64,000 bases of DNA from OMPR01 sp965183835 (lineage in GTDB: Bacteria > Pseudomonadota > Alphaproteobacteria > Rhodobacterales > Rhodobacteraceae), in NCBI GenBank assembly GCA_965183835.1, contig CBCYME010000004.1, forward strand, positions 248,001 to 312,000, written 5' to 3'. The notes beneath the pieces are model-generated. The model worked only from the letters and a program-made list of their open reading frames with translations. It was not told the DNA's origin and did not search any database. Position numbers and translations under genes: made by a program. Below are positions 41,963-50,537 of the stretch, piece by piece (the first letter of the stretch is position 1; the number at the start of each line of letters is the position of its first letter).

Positions 41963-44104
41963 TTATTCCGCGCCTTCGCCTTTTTTCTCAGCGACGATTT
42001 CTTCGCCGGTTTCCTGATCAACGATTTTCATCGACAGGCGTACCTTGCCGCGATCGTCAAAGCCCAACAGCTTGACTTTCACTTCCTGGCCTTCCTTCAG
42101 AACATCTGAAGGGTGGTTCAGGCGGCGGTTTTCGATCTGGGACACGTGGACCAGACCGTCGCGCTTACCAAAGAAGTTCACAAAGGCGCCGAAATCGACG
42201 ATCTTCACGACCTTACCGGTGTAAACTGCACCTTCTTCGGGCTCAGCCACGATCGACCAGATCATGTCGTAAGCTTTCTTGATCGATTCACCGTTTGGCG
42301 ATGCGATCTTGATGATGCCGTCGTCGTTGATGTCGACTTTGGCGCCGGACACTTCAACGATTTCACGGATGACTTTACCGCCCGAACCGATCACTTCACG
42401 GATCTTGTCGGTTGGAACCTGCATGGTTTCGATGCGTGGAGCGTGCACCGAGAAGTCTGCCGCGCCGGACAGCGCTTTGTTCATCTCACCCAGGATGTGG
42501 ATACGGCCGGCTTTGGCCTGCTCCAGAGCTTTTTCCATGATCTCGGGCGTGATGCCTGCGATCTTGATGTCCATCTGCAGCGAGGTGATACCTGCTTCGG
42601 TACCGGCCACTTTGAAGTCCATGTCGCCGAGGTGATCTTCGTCACCCAGGATGTCGGACAGGATCGCGTAGGAGCCGTCGTCTTCCAAGATCAGACCCAT
42701 GGCGACACCAGCAACGGGTGCTTTCAAAGGAACACCAGCGTCCATCATCGACAGCGAACCGCCGCAGACAGAAGCCATCGAGCTTGAGCCGTTGGATTCG
42801 GTGATCTCGGATACAACGCGGATGGTGTAGGGGAAATCGGTGCTTGCGGGCAGAACAGCCTGCAGGGCACGCCATGCCAGTTTACCGTGGCCGATTTCAC
42901 GACGGCCGGGGCCACTGACACGACCAACTTCACCAACCGAATAGGGAGGGAAGTTATAGTGCAGCAGGAAGTTCGATTTGAAGTTGCCGTGCAGCGCATC
43001 AATGAACTGTTCGTCGTCGCCGGTGCCCAGAGTGGTCACAACCAGACCCTGTGTTTCACCACGGGTGAACAGAGCCGACCCGTGGGTCCGTGGCAGCATG
43101 CCGGTTTCCGAAACGATATCCCGGATTTCGTCAGTCGCACGACCGTCGATCCGCTTGCCGGTTTTAACAACGTCGCCACGCAGAATGCCAGCTTCGAGCT
43201 TTTTCAGGGCGGAGCCAAGGTTGGCGTCGTCCAGCTGCTCTTCGGTCAGCGCTTCTTTGATGGTGGTGCGGGCAGCTGCAACAGCGGCGGTGCGCTCTTG
43301 CTTGTCGCTGATCGCAAATGCGGCGCGCATTGCGGTTTCACCAGCGGCTTTGACGGCTTCATACAGCTCGGAGTAATCCGCTGGCTGGAAATCAAACGGC
43401 TCTTTCGCGGCTTCTTCTGCCAGCGAAATGATCAGGTCGATAACCGGCTGGATTTGCTCGTGAGCAAACTTAACCGCGCCCAGCATTTCGGCTTCGGACA
43501 GTTCGTATGCTTCTGATTCAACCATCATCACGGCGTCTTTGGTGCCGGCAACAACCAGATCCAGACGCTGTTCAGGGTTCAGGCGCAGGTCCTGCATGTC
43601 GTCAACTGTTGGGTTCAGAACGTAGTCACCACCCTCAAAGCCAACACGTGCACAAGCGATTGGGCCCATGAACGGCGCACCCGACAGGGTCAGCGCAGCA
43701 GAGGCCGCAATCATCGCAACCATGTCTGGGTCGTTGACCAGATCGTGGCTCAGAACGGTACACATCACCAGAACTTCGTTTTTGAAGCCAGGAACAAACA
43801 GCGGGCGGATCGGACGGTCGATCAGACGCGCAGTCAGTGTTTCTTTTTCGGTGGGACGCGCTTCGCGCTTGAAGAAGCCACCCGGTACTTTACCGGCGGC
43901 ATAGTATTTTTCCTGATAGTGGACGGTCAGCGGAAAAAAGTCCTGACCCGGTTTTTGCTGCCGAGCAAAGGTCACGTTGGCCATGACAGAGGTTTCGCCC
44001 AAAGTGGCGATAACCGAACCGTCGGCCTGACGGGCAACTTTGCCGGTTTCCAGTGTCAGCGTTTCTTCGCCCCACTGCATCGATTTCGTAGTTACGTTAA
44101 ACAT
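41963..44104 (-). CDS. pnp: Polyribonucleotide nucleotidyltransferase (PNPase)
   Basis: PNPase degrades RNA 3'-5' and can add nucleotides, working in the degradosome. The 713-residue protein has two RNase PH domains (about 10-230 and 320-550), a KH domain (VIGSGGKVIREI near 560-590) and a C-terminal S1 domain (YTGKVVKIVDFGAF near 620-690). All are intact. In many bacteria pnp is cotranscribed with rpsO; here an opposite-strand acyl-CoA synthetase lies between, so pnp must have its own promoter, in 44105-44527. Confidence 0.96.
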   Translation of the reverse strand: MFNVTTKSMQWGEETLTLETGKVARQADGSVIATLGETSVMANVTFARQQKPGQDFFPLTVHYQEKYYAAGKVPGGFFKREARPTEKETLTARLIDRPIRPLFVPGFKNEVLVMCTVLSHDLVNDPDMVAMIAASAALTLSGAPFMGPIACARVGFEGGDYVLNPTVDDMQDLRLNPEQRLDLVVAGTKDAVMMVESEAYELSEAEMLGAVKFAHEQIQPVIDLIISLAEEAAKEPFDFQPADYSELYEAVKAAGETAMRAAFAISDKQERTAAVAAARTTIKEALTEEQLDDANLGSALKKLEAGILRGDVVKTGKRIDGRATDEIRDIVSETGMLPRTHGSALFTRGETQGLVVTTLGTGDDEQFIDALHGNFKSNFLLHYNFPPYSVGEVGRVSGPGRREIGHGKLAWRALQAVLPASTDFPYTIRVVSEITESNGSSSMASVCGGSLSMMDAGVPLKAPVAGVAMGLILEDDGSYAILSDILGDEDHLGDMDFKVAGTEAGITSLQMDIKIAGITPEIMEKALEQAKAGRIHILGEMNKALSGAADFSVHAPRIETMQVPTDKIREVIGSGGKVIREIVEVSGAKVDINDDGIIKIASPNGESIKKAYDMIWSIVAEPEEGAVYTGKVVKIVDFGAFVNFFGKRDGLVHVSQIENRRLNHPSDVLKEGQEVKVKLLGFDDRGKVRLSMKIVDQETGEEIVAEKKGEGAE

Positions 44105-44301
44105 TTAGCGTATCCTAAAAGGGAGCACTCCCAGGCCCTTCCCGGGTCTCCCGTTTACATAGCGGCCCCATTGCCGCCGACCCCTATCATCTTCGGTTGG
44201 TGTGCTGGGGTCCGGGCACACCGTTTCAGATTCTGCGGCCTTACAGGATTTCGCGGCAGAATGAAAGGTCCATTGGGTATCGAGGGCAGTGCGCAGGCTG
44301 A

Positions 44302-44335
44302 TGTTTGTGTGTTTGTGTGTTTGTGTGGGTGTGTG
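44302..44335. repeat. TGTTTGTG tandem repeat
   Basis: Three exact copies of the octamer TGTTTGTG (44302-44325) are followed by a degenerate TGGGTGTGTG tail. It is a short simple-sequence tract in the pnp/synthetase intergenic region, far too short for a minisatellite with a known function. Confidence 0.85.
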
Positions 44336-44460
44336 CGGCGCAAAACTGATGATTGAGCCATAGATTTCGCGAACCGGTTCAATGCCCTAGAAAATGTCAC
44401 AATAATACGTGGAATGCTCTGTAAAATGTGTGTTTGACTGGCTGTCTTCGTTTTCTGATT

Positions 44461-44478
44461 ATTGATCAATCGTTCAAT
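44461..44478. promoter_or_regulatory. Palindromic operator candidate before the acyl-CoA synthetase gene
   Basis: ATTGA and TCAAT flank TCAATCGT, an interrupted palindrome, and the first ten bases, ATTGATCAAT, are also a perfect palindrome. It lies 50-67 bp before the start. TetR- or GntR-type fatty-acid regulators bind sites of this size; no identity is assigned. Confidence 0.3.
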
Positions 44479-44527
44479 TCATCGGGTTTCCCTGAGCTGA
44501 ACAGCAAAATAACAGGGAGAAAAGCAC

Positions 44528-46048
44528 ATGTTGGACACTATCGGTCAGATCCCGGCACAGGCGGCTCATACGTTTGGAGACCGCGAAGCGCTCGTGTTTG
44601 AGGGGCAGAGTTTTAGCTTTAACGAACTTAATGCTCTGATTGAAAAGGCGGCAGGTGGCCTGCATGCGCTTGGCATCCAACCCGGCAATGTTGTCACGCT
44701 TTACGGGTCCAATTCCTGGCAGTGGGTCGTCAGCTATTACGCCATTGCGCGCCTGGGTGCCGTGATCAATCCGGTGAACACGATGCTGACACCGACCGAG
44801 ATCGAATACGTTGTGCGCGATTGTAAAGCTGGCGCGGTCATCGCGTCTGAGGAAAAAGTGGCAGCCATTCAAGACGTGTGTACGGCAGCGGGGGTCAAGG
44901 CGATAATCTCGTTCGGGTCGACCACGCCGGGTGTCACAGGGTTCGAAGACTTGCTGACTGGGGGCACGCCCCCTCCGCCGTTGCCAGACGTAAAGGGCGA
45001 GGATCTATCCACGATCGCCTATACATCAGGGACGACAGGCCATCCCAAGGGGGCAATGCAATCACATCGCGCTGTTATTACGAACGGCGCCATGACCAGC
45101 CAGATGCATATGCGAGGGGCGTCGGACACTGTGGTGAGCGCACTGCCTTGCCCGCATGTGTATGCCAACGTCCTGATGAACGGGATGATGATGTTCGGCA
45201 CCAAACTGGTTTTGCATGCGACCTTTGACCCTCAGGCTGTCATGTCGGACATCTCATTGCATAAGGCCACCATTTTTGACGGTGTCCCGACGATGTACAT
45301 GTTCATGCTCAACCACCCGGATTTTGCGGCGGCTGACCTGAGCAGTTTGAACCGCTGCTATGTCGGGGGGCAAACCATGCCTGCGGCGACCATGGCTGCT
45401 GTTGAAAAGGGTTTTGGCGTACCGCTTTATGAACTGTGGGGGATGACCGAGATTGCCGGGTTGGGATCGACCCATCCGCTGTATGGGACCAACAAACACG
45501 GCAGCATCGGCTGCGCCATTCCGTATTGCAAGCTGCGCATCGCTGATGTCGATGATGCCAGTATCACGATGCCGACGGGGGAAGTGGGCGAGTTGATGGT
45601 GCAGGGGCCGGTGGTGATGATGGGCTACTTTGGTGCGCCAGACATGACACGAGATACCATTGAACCGGATGGTTGGCTCCATACCGGCGACCTGGGCACT
45701 ATGGATGTGGATGGGTGTGTCTATATCGTGGACCGAAAAAAGGACATGATCCTGACCGGAGGCTACAACGTCTATCCGGCTGAGATTGAGCGGGTGCTGG
45801 CCGGGCATCCGGATGTCGCCTTGGCTGCGGTCGGCAAACAAGCCGATGCGATCAAGGGCGAATTGGCAAAAGCCTATGTTGTTCTAAAGCCAGATGCCAC
45901 CTGTACCGAAGAGGATGTGATCGCGTTCTGCCGCCAATCCCTTGCAGCTTACAAATGCCCGCGCAGTGTTCAGTTTGTCGAAGACGTGCCAAAGACCAGC
46001 ACTGGCAAAATCATGCGCCGCGAACTGCATACGTTGGATCAAGACTAA
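44528..46048 (+). CDS. Acyl-CoA synthetase (AMP-forming)
   Basis: A 506-residue ANL-superfamily ligase that activates a carboxylic acid as AMP then CoA thioester. The P-loop YTSGTTGHPKGAM (about 164-176), the ELWGMTE adenine motif, GWLHTGDLG and the C-terminal catalytic lysine in STGKIMRR are all present. It is probably a long- or medium-chain fatty-acid or aromatic-acid CoA ligase; no other genes in the neighbourhood narrow it. Start 44528 follows AGGGAGAAAA. Confidence 0.9.
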   Translation: MLDTIGQIPAQAAHTFGDREALVFEGQSFSFNELNALIEKAAGGLHALGIQPGNVVTLYGSNSWQWVVSYYAIARLGAVINPVNTMLTPTEIEYVVRDCKAGAVIASEEKVAAIQDVCTAAGVKAIISFGSTTPGVTGFEDLLTGGTPPPPLPDVKGEDLSTIAYTSGTTGHPKGAMQSHRAVITNGAMTSQMHMRGASDTVVSALPCPHVYANVLMNGMMMFGTKLVLHATFDPQAVMSDISLHKATIFDGVPTMYMFMLNHPDFAAADLSSLNRCYVGGQTMPAATMAAVEKGFGVPLYELWGMTEIAGLGSTHPLYGTNKHGSIGCAIPYCKLRIADVDDASITMPTGEVGELMVQGPVVMMGYFGAPDMTRDTIEPDGWLHTGDLGTMDVDGCVYIVDRKKDMILTGGYNVYPAEIERVLAGHPDVALAAVGKQADAIKGELAKAYVVLKPDATCTEEDVIAFCRQSLAAYKCPRSVQFVEDVPKTSTGKIMRRELHTLDQD

Positions 46049-46056
46049 CCCACACA

Positions 46057-46091
46057 AATAAAAAAAGCCGCCACCCGGTGGGGTGACGGCC
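46057..46091 (-). terminator. Rho-independent terminator of rpsO
   Basis: On the - strand a 10-base stem with one mismatch (46081-46090 with 46067-46076, GGTG loop) is followed by a T-rich tail, the complement of the A-run at 46057-46066. It also lies just after the synthetase stop. Confidence 0.75.
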
Positions 46092-46115
46092 TTGAAACCA
46101 ATTGGCTGCGCTGAA

Positions 46116-46385
46116 TTAGCGGCGCAGGCCGAGGCGTTTGATCAGGTCCTGGTAACGGGCCACATCTTTTGCCTTGGTGTAATCGAGCAGCTTACGACGC
46201 TGAGCAACCATTTTCAGTAGACCACGGCGACCGTGGTTGTCTTTTTTGTGTGTTTTGAAGTGCTCGGTCAGGGTCGCGATGCGCGAGCTCAGGATGGCAA
46301 CCTGTACTTCGGGCGAACCAGTGTCGCCTTCTTTGGTGCCGTATTCTTTCATGACGCGTGCTTTTTCTTCAGCAGTAATCGACAT
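46116..46385 (-). CDS. rpsO: 30S ribosomal protein S15
   Basis: An 89-residue S15, the standard length. Conserved RNA-binding residues are in the segment LTEHFKTHKKDNHGRRGLL and the C-terminal RRKLLDYTKAKD. It binds 16S rRNA helix 22 and bridges the subunits. The gene is upstream of pnp in the typical order, but separated by the synthetase gene. Confidence 0.97.
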   Translation of the reverse strand: MSITAEEKARVMKEYGTKEGDTGSPEVQVAILSSRIATLTEHFKTHKKDNHGRRGLLKMVAQRRKLLDYTKAKDVARYQDLIKRLGLRR

Positions 46386-46588
46386 CGGGGTCTCCTTTGC
46401 AAAAAGGTTAGAGTGATGGCGCAGGCCGGGATGTCGTCCAGCACAGGCCCGTGGAGAGTACCCCTCGCGATTCGGCCAAGGTTGACTGAAACATTCGGGA
46501 TGGGCGCGTATAGGAAGTTTTGTACGAAATGGCAAAGGGTTTGTAAGATCGGGTCAGGATTAGATCCTGATCTTTGCGCCAATTGGCC

Positions 46589-47632
46589 TTAACCGGCCAT
46601 GGCAAGGGCCGGAATGTCGGATTCATTCATCAGCACAATGTCGGAAGGCAGGACAGCCCCGCTGCCAAGCAGCGTTGCGATTTCTTCGCCATTGATCGAG
46701 ACGCGGGTCACGTTGGGGTTCTGTGGATCCCGCTCAATGTCGATTTCGGGGTTCGGATCGCTGTCCGTATCCCATCCGATCAAAAGCTTGTCTTCGCCAG
46801 ATTCGAAATCCATCACATCAGCGGCTTCACCTTGAATGACCCAGTCGCCAAGAACGATGGTATCGGCCCCGGCGCCTGTGGTGACAATATCCCCTGCGCC
46901 AGCAATGATCGTATCCAGACCTTCACCACCATTCAGGAAATCTGTCGCCTGTGACCCGGTTGTGCCGTCGTCAGCGCCGGTAATTAGGTCATTGCCCTGA
47001 CCGCCAAACAGCGTGTCCTGACCGGCCCCGCCCCGCAAGAGATCATCCCCATGGTTGCCGTGCACCGCATCGTTGCCAGCGCCGCCATCCAACGTGTCAT
47101 TGTCCTGACCGCCGTGCATGGAATCCTGACCGTCGCCGCCGTTCATCTGGTCCGCGCCATAATGCCCGAACAGGCTGTCGTTGCCGACGTCCCCTTGCAG
47201 ATTGTCATTCCCAGCTTCGCCATGAAGGAGGTCATCGCCAGCGCCCCCGTTCAGCAGGTCATCGCCGTCCGCGCCATGCATCGCATCATCACCAAGGCCA
47301 CCGCTTAAGGTGTCTTGCCCGTCGTAGCCGTTGATCTGATCATTATCGTCTGTCCCGGTCATGTCGTTGTCCGCGGCATCCCCAACCAGAATTGTTCCCC
47401 CGGTTTGCGGGTTTGTGGGATTGCCATCCGTTTCACCGGTTGCTGGGGTCTCTTCTGGCTCGTCTGGGTCCGTAGGTGGTAGGATCGCGGTGATCGGTTC
47501 AATTGGGCCAAGATCTTCTTCGGCACCTTCAACGGGTTGCGACTCGTCATCAATGGAAGACGTGTCTTCATCCCCCATCATCACCACACTGCCAACGGCG
47601 GCTAAACTCAGCAAACCAGCAATAAGAAACAT
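46589..47632 (-). CDS. RTX-type calcium-binding repeat protein with N-terminal hydrophobic anchor
   Basis: A 347-residue acidic protein. An N-terminal hydrophobic segment (about 2-18) precedes an acidic, proline-rich spacer (about 20-80). About a dozen RTX nonapeptides follow (GGxGxDxxx-type, for example GGAGDDLL, GEAGNDNL) at roughly 95-220, then a C-terminal non-repetitive domain. RTX repeats bind calcium and fold outside the cell. No protease, lipase or adhesin domain is recognisable and no type I secretion genes are present. The N-terminal segment resembles an anchor rather than the C-terminal type I signal. Confidence 0.84.
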   Translation of the reverse strand: MFLIAGLLSLAAVGSVVMMGDEDTSSIDDESQPVEGAEEDLGPIEPITAILPPTDPDEPEETPATGETDGNPTNPQTGGTILVGDAADNDMTGTDDNDQINGYDGQDTLSGGLGDDAMHGADGDDLLNGGAGDDLLHGEAGNDNLQGDVGNDSLFGHYGADQMNGGDGQDSMHGGQDNDTLDGGAGNDAVHGNHGDDLLRGGAGQDTLFGGQGNDLITGADDGTTGSQATDFLNGGEGLDTIIAGAGDIVTTGAGADTIVLGDWVIQGEAADVMDFESGEDKLLIGWDTDSDPNPEIDIERDPQNPNVTRVSINGEEIATLLGSGAVLPSDIVLMNESDIPALAMAG

Positions 47633-47704
47633 TTACCCAACTCCGAACATACGTATCCCCACGGCTCCATTTTTTCACGGTTTAGCCGGGATCGTCAAAG
47701 CAAG

Positions 47705-47722
47705 ATTAACGAAATGGTTAAC
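47705..47722. promoter_or_regulatory. CtrA-like site (TTAACCAT half-site) upstream of the RTX gene
   Basis: Read on the - strand the sequence is GTTAACCATTTCGTTAAT, which contains the half-site TTAACCAT and a second TTAA. The spacing is N8 rather than the N7 of the CtrA consensus TTAA-N7-TTAA, so the match is imperfect. It lies 74-90 bp before the RTX gene start and overlaps the DUF1643 stop. Confidence 0.3.
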
Positions 47723-48233
47723 GTGCGTCGGGCCAAGGAAGAGGCTGCTGTGTATAGGCAATATACAAAGGATGCTTAGGGTGACCAGCTTTTGTCAGTC
47801 CCAAGTGAAACAGCGGCAGCCCCGTTTCACGCAGCAGCTTTTCAACGGCCGCGCCCCGCTGCAGGTGGTCGCCATGTGCGCCCCATGCTGCGATGATCTG
47901 ATCCGACCAGGCAACGCCGTCTTGAATGACCGAATCGTTTTCCGGGCCAACCGGGGCGGCGGCTGCGCGCATTTTCTTGGGATCGGTGTCCCGCCAAGCA
48001 AAAATGTTGGTCACCTGAAAGGCGCCGAAACCGAGCGCCCGTGCCCGGCGTTCACAGCGTTCAACCGTGGGGTCGTTCTGAACCTCGGTCGCGGTGGACG
48101 GGTTGAGCATGACAAACAGGGCTTTGCGCCCGTCCGGGTCCCAGATGCGGGTCAGGCTATAGCGGTATTGCTCGCAATCTGAATAAACCGCGGTCGAGGG
48201 CGCATCGCCTTTGGTGTGGGTGCGTGTGATCAT
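47718..48233 (-). CDS. DUF1643 family protein
   Basis: A 171-residue cytoplasmic protein. The DUF1643 pattern is visible: YRYSLTRIWDPDGRKALFVMLNPSTAT, then CERRARALGFGAFQVTNIFA with the W-D/H-x-D-like segments. Function is unknown; related proteins are predicted to act on DNA or nucleotides. The ATG at 48233 is preferred over an upstream in-frame ATG, which gives MAHLLEVCAE and overlaps the truB terminator hairpin. Confidence 0.82.
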   Translation of the reverse strand: MITRTHTKGDAPSTAVYSDCEQYRYSLTRIWDPDGRKALFVMLNPSTATEVQNDPTVERCERRARALGFGAFQVTNIFAWRDTDPKKMRAAAAPVGPENDSVIQDGVAWSDQIIAAWGAHGDHLQRGAAVEKLLRETGLPLFHLGLTKAGHPKHPLYIAYTQQPLPWPDAR

Positions 48234-48274
48234 GAGACCGTTGTGATGAATTTCTGCGCAGACCTCAAGTAGAT

Positions 48275-48305
48275 GCGCCAAACTCAGAGAGCGTGAGTTT
48301 GGCGC
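48275..48305 (-). terminator. Terminator-like hairpin after truB
   Basis: The 12-base arms GCGCCAAACTCA and TGAGTTTGGCGC are perfectly complementary around a 7-base loop, starting ten bases after the truB stop. No clear T-run follows, so it could be an RNA-stabilising hairpin instead. Confidence 0.6.
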
Positions 48306-48314
48306 TTTGGTCGC

Positions 48315-49223
48315 TTAGGCTTTGACGAAAACGCGGCTGGGGTGCAATTCGCCCGATTTATAGACGCCAACAGCGACGGCTTCGCCGTTCAGCGATGCCC
48401 ATGCGTCGTCGCCATATTCCACGTCGCTGGCCAGAACCATGCCGGGGTTGCCGTTGCGCAGGCGCACCGCGCCCTCGGGCGTGCATTTCAGTTCCGGCAA
48501 TTCCGACAGGCCCTGCTCAAGCGGGCGAATATGGCTGTCCAGTTCGGGTGTTTTTGCCATGGCGTCGATCTGTTCCACCGTCAGCCCGTCTTGCACCTCG
48601 AAGGGGCCAGACCAGATGCGGCGCAGCTCGCGCACATGGCCATGGCAGCCAAGTGCGGCGCCCAGATCGCGGGCGATAGAGCGGACATAGCCGCCCTTGC
48701 CACAGGTCATTTCCAGCGTCACGTGGTCTTGGTCAGGGCGATCGACCAACAACAGCTCTTCGACCCACAGCGCGCGGGGTGCGATTTCGACGTCTTCGCC
48801 ATCGCGGGCCAGTTTGTAGGCGCGTTGCCCGTCAATCTTGACCGCAGAAAACTTGGGCGGAACCTGCTGGATGTCGCCAATGAAGGGCAGCAAAGCTTCC
48901 TTAATCTCAGCATCCGTGGGCCGGAGGTCGCTTTCTGCGATCACTTCGCCTTCGGTGTCGTCGGTGTTGGTTGCCTGCCCCAAACGAACGGTAAAGGTAT
49001 ACGCCTTGAGCGCGTCGGTGATGTAGGGCACCGTCTTGGTGGCCTCGCCAAGGGCGACGGCCAGAACGCCGGTTGCTTCGGGGTCCAGTGTCCCTGCATG
49101 GCCGGCCTTTTTGGCGTCAAGCGCCCAGCGGACCTTGTTCACGACTGATGTGGATGTGATGCCCGCAGGCTTGTCCACCACCAACCATCCGGAAATGTCC
49201 CGTCCTTTGCGCTTGCGTCCCAT
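48315..49223 (-). CDS. truB: tRNA pseudouridine(55) synthase TruB
   Basis: TruB makes pseudouridine-55 in the T-loop of nearly all tRNAs and assists tRNA folding. The protein is 302 residues. Motif GTLDPEATGVL at 44-54 contains catalytic Asp47, preceded by the conserved GHAG. The C-terminal PUA-like extension is present. It belongs to the rbfA-truB-rpsO-pnp block; 94 bp separate it from the preceding phosphodiester glycosidase gene. Confidence 0.96.
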   Translation of the reverse strand: MGRKRKGRDISGWLVVDKPAGITSTSVVNKVRWALDAKKAGHAGTLDPEATGVLAVALGEATKTVPYITDALKAYTFTVRLGQATNTDDTEGEVIAESDLRPTDAEIKEALLPFIGDIQQVPPKFSAVKIDGQRAYKLARDGEDVEIAPRALWVEELLLVDRPDQDHVTLEMTCGKGGYVRSIARDLGAALGCHGHVRELRRIWSGPFEVQDGLTVEQIDAMAKTPELDSHIRPLEQGLSELPELKCTPEGAVRLRNGNPGMVLASDVEYGDDAWASLNGEAVAVGVYKSGELHPSRVFVKA

Positions 49224-49317
49224 GTCACACCCTAAATCCTACTGAGGCGCGCGGCCTAACGGATCAAACCGACCCTGTCAATTTGGTGATCGCAAAACAA
49301 TCAGCGATAGGCGGGCG

Positions 49318-50055
49318 TCAGTTGTTCGGGAGAACAACGCCAACAATCGGACCAAGGGCAAAGCCAATGTCGTTGCGATTGATCTGGGGGGCATAGATCC
49401 GAGAGATATTGCCGTCGAAATACAGCGCGTTGGGTGTTTTCAGCACATCCCGGAACAGGCGACCAAATTCGTGAAAGGTCACGGAATTTTTGGAGATTGC
49501 AAACACAGCACGCTTGCCATCGGCGCTGGTGCCCACACCATTTCGGATATAGCGCGACGTGCTGTCGGGTAAAAACCGGGGATGCAACGCGCCGTCTATC
49601 ACCAGCATCGGGCCGGATTGGGTGGCGAATGTGCAGGTGGGGCTGGATTCGATATAGGCGAGCGTCTCGTACACTTGGGCGGACTTATCCGCGATGCAAA
49701 AGACGCCGTTGGGTAACAGGCCAAAGTTGCCGGGGCCCGCGTTTGGGATTACGCGCATCTGTTCGACCCCGTTTTCAAGGTAATGCCCGACCGGCGCACG
49801 GTTTGAATGATACATGCCCGCATTCATCGCGAACCCAAGACGCATCCCGTCTTGTTCCAGTTCTGCGTTGACCGCAGAAAACTGCCCCAGCAGATCCCCG
49901 TCTGCATTGTTCAAAAACAGGCGCAGCTCTTCGGTCTCGGTATCGACCTCGCACACGGTGTAGGCATTGCCGTCATGTTTGAGGTCACGGCAGTCTAACG
50001 CCGCCAGCGGGGCAGCGACACAGGTCGCCATCAACGCCAGCAGCGCCCGGATCAT
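49318..50055 (-). CDS. Secreted phosphodiester glycosidase (DUF2233/NAGPA) family protein
   Basis: A 245-residue protein with a signal peptide in the first 18 residues (MIRALLALMATCVAAPLAA). The domain, found in N-acetylglucosamine-1-phosphodiester alpha-N-acetylglucosaminidase-like proteins, is recognised by MRLGFAMNAGMYHSNRAPVG (about 70-90) and a later IRNGVGTSADGKRAVFAIS. Its start overlaps the rbfA stop by ATGA, so translation is coupled. Substrate probably a periplasmic phosphodiester-linked glycan; not established. Confidence 0.86.
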   Translation of the reverse strand: MIRALLALMATCVAAPLAALDCRDLKHDGNAYTVCEVDTETEELRLFLNNADGDLLGQFSAVNAELEQDGMRLGFAMNAGMYHSNRAPVGHYLENGVEQMRVIPNAGPGNFGLLPNGVFCIADKSAQVYETLAYIESSPTCTFATQSGPMLVIDGALHPRFLPDSTSRYIRNGVGTSADGKRAVFAISKNSVTFHEFGRLFRDVLKTPNALYFDGNISRIYAPQINRNDIGFALGPIVGVVLPNN

Positions 50056-50447
50056 TCTTCGGTATCGCGGCGCACCGCGTCCTGATTCAGCATGCGGCGG
50101 GTGTCGTCCATCTGGTCAAACGTCTGATCCAGCTGGAACCGCAAATCCGGGGCGTATTTCAGGCCCAGCTTTTTGCCCATCAAGCGGCGCAGTTCGCCCT
50201 TGTTGCGCGCCAGTACCTTGAGCACTTCGTCCTGCCCCTTGCCGCCCAAAGGCAGCACATAGGCAGTCGCGATTTTCAAATCAGGCGAGGTACGCACCTC
50301 GCCCACGGTGATCGACATACGGTTCAAGTCTGGGTCGTGCACGTCACCGCGTGCCAACACCTCGGACAGAGAGCGTCGGATCAATTCCCCAACACGCAAC
50401 TGGCGTTGCGAGGGGCCGGGTCCATCATGGAATTTGTTCTTGGCCAT
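50052..50447 (-). CDS. rbfA: Ribosome-binding factor A
   Basis: RbfA binds the immature 30S subunit during 16S rRNA processing and cold adaptation. The protein is 131 residues, with the KH-type domain recognised by QRQLRVGELIRRSLSEVL near the N-terminus and PDLRFQLDQTFDQ near the C-terminus. It leads the block on the - strand and diverges from dapB with 90 bp between the two starts. Initiation factor 2 and nusA, its usual companions, are not in this position. Confidence 0.95.
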   Translation of the reverse strand: MAKNKFHDGPGPSQRQLRVGELIRRSLSEVLARGDVHDPDLNRMSITVGEVRTSPDLKIATAYVLPLGGKGQDEVLKVLARNKGELRRLMGKKLGLKYAPDLRFQLDQTFDQMDDTRRMLNQDAVRRDTEE

Positions 50448-50537
50448 ATTCCCGATCTAAGCCCAAAGGCGGGCTTTGCCAAGCGGCTCTGAACGCGGTA
50501 GACGGCAAAGACGCCGAAAACGAATAGGAAGATCACC

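Larger units (their letters stand above)
44105..44527. other. Divergent leader region of pnp and the acyl-CoA synthetase gene
   Basis: No protein or RNA gene is recognisable in these 423 bp. It must contain the pnp promoter (- strand) and the synthetase promoter (+ strand). Near pnp a GGGAG-CA-CTCCC hairpin (44121-44132) could take part in the autoregulated 5' leader known for E. coli pnp. A tandem repeat occurs at 44302-44335, and a palindromic operator candidate at 44461-44478. Confidence 0.5.

Noticed and set aside
44155..44469. A 104-codon open frame in the pnp/synthetase intergenic region on the - strand
   Set aside because: It runs through the TGTTTGTG repeat, has no ribosome-binding site and no recognisable sequence.
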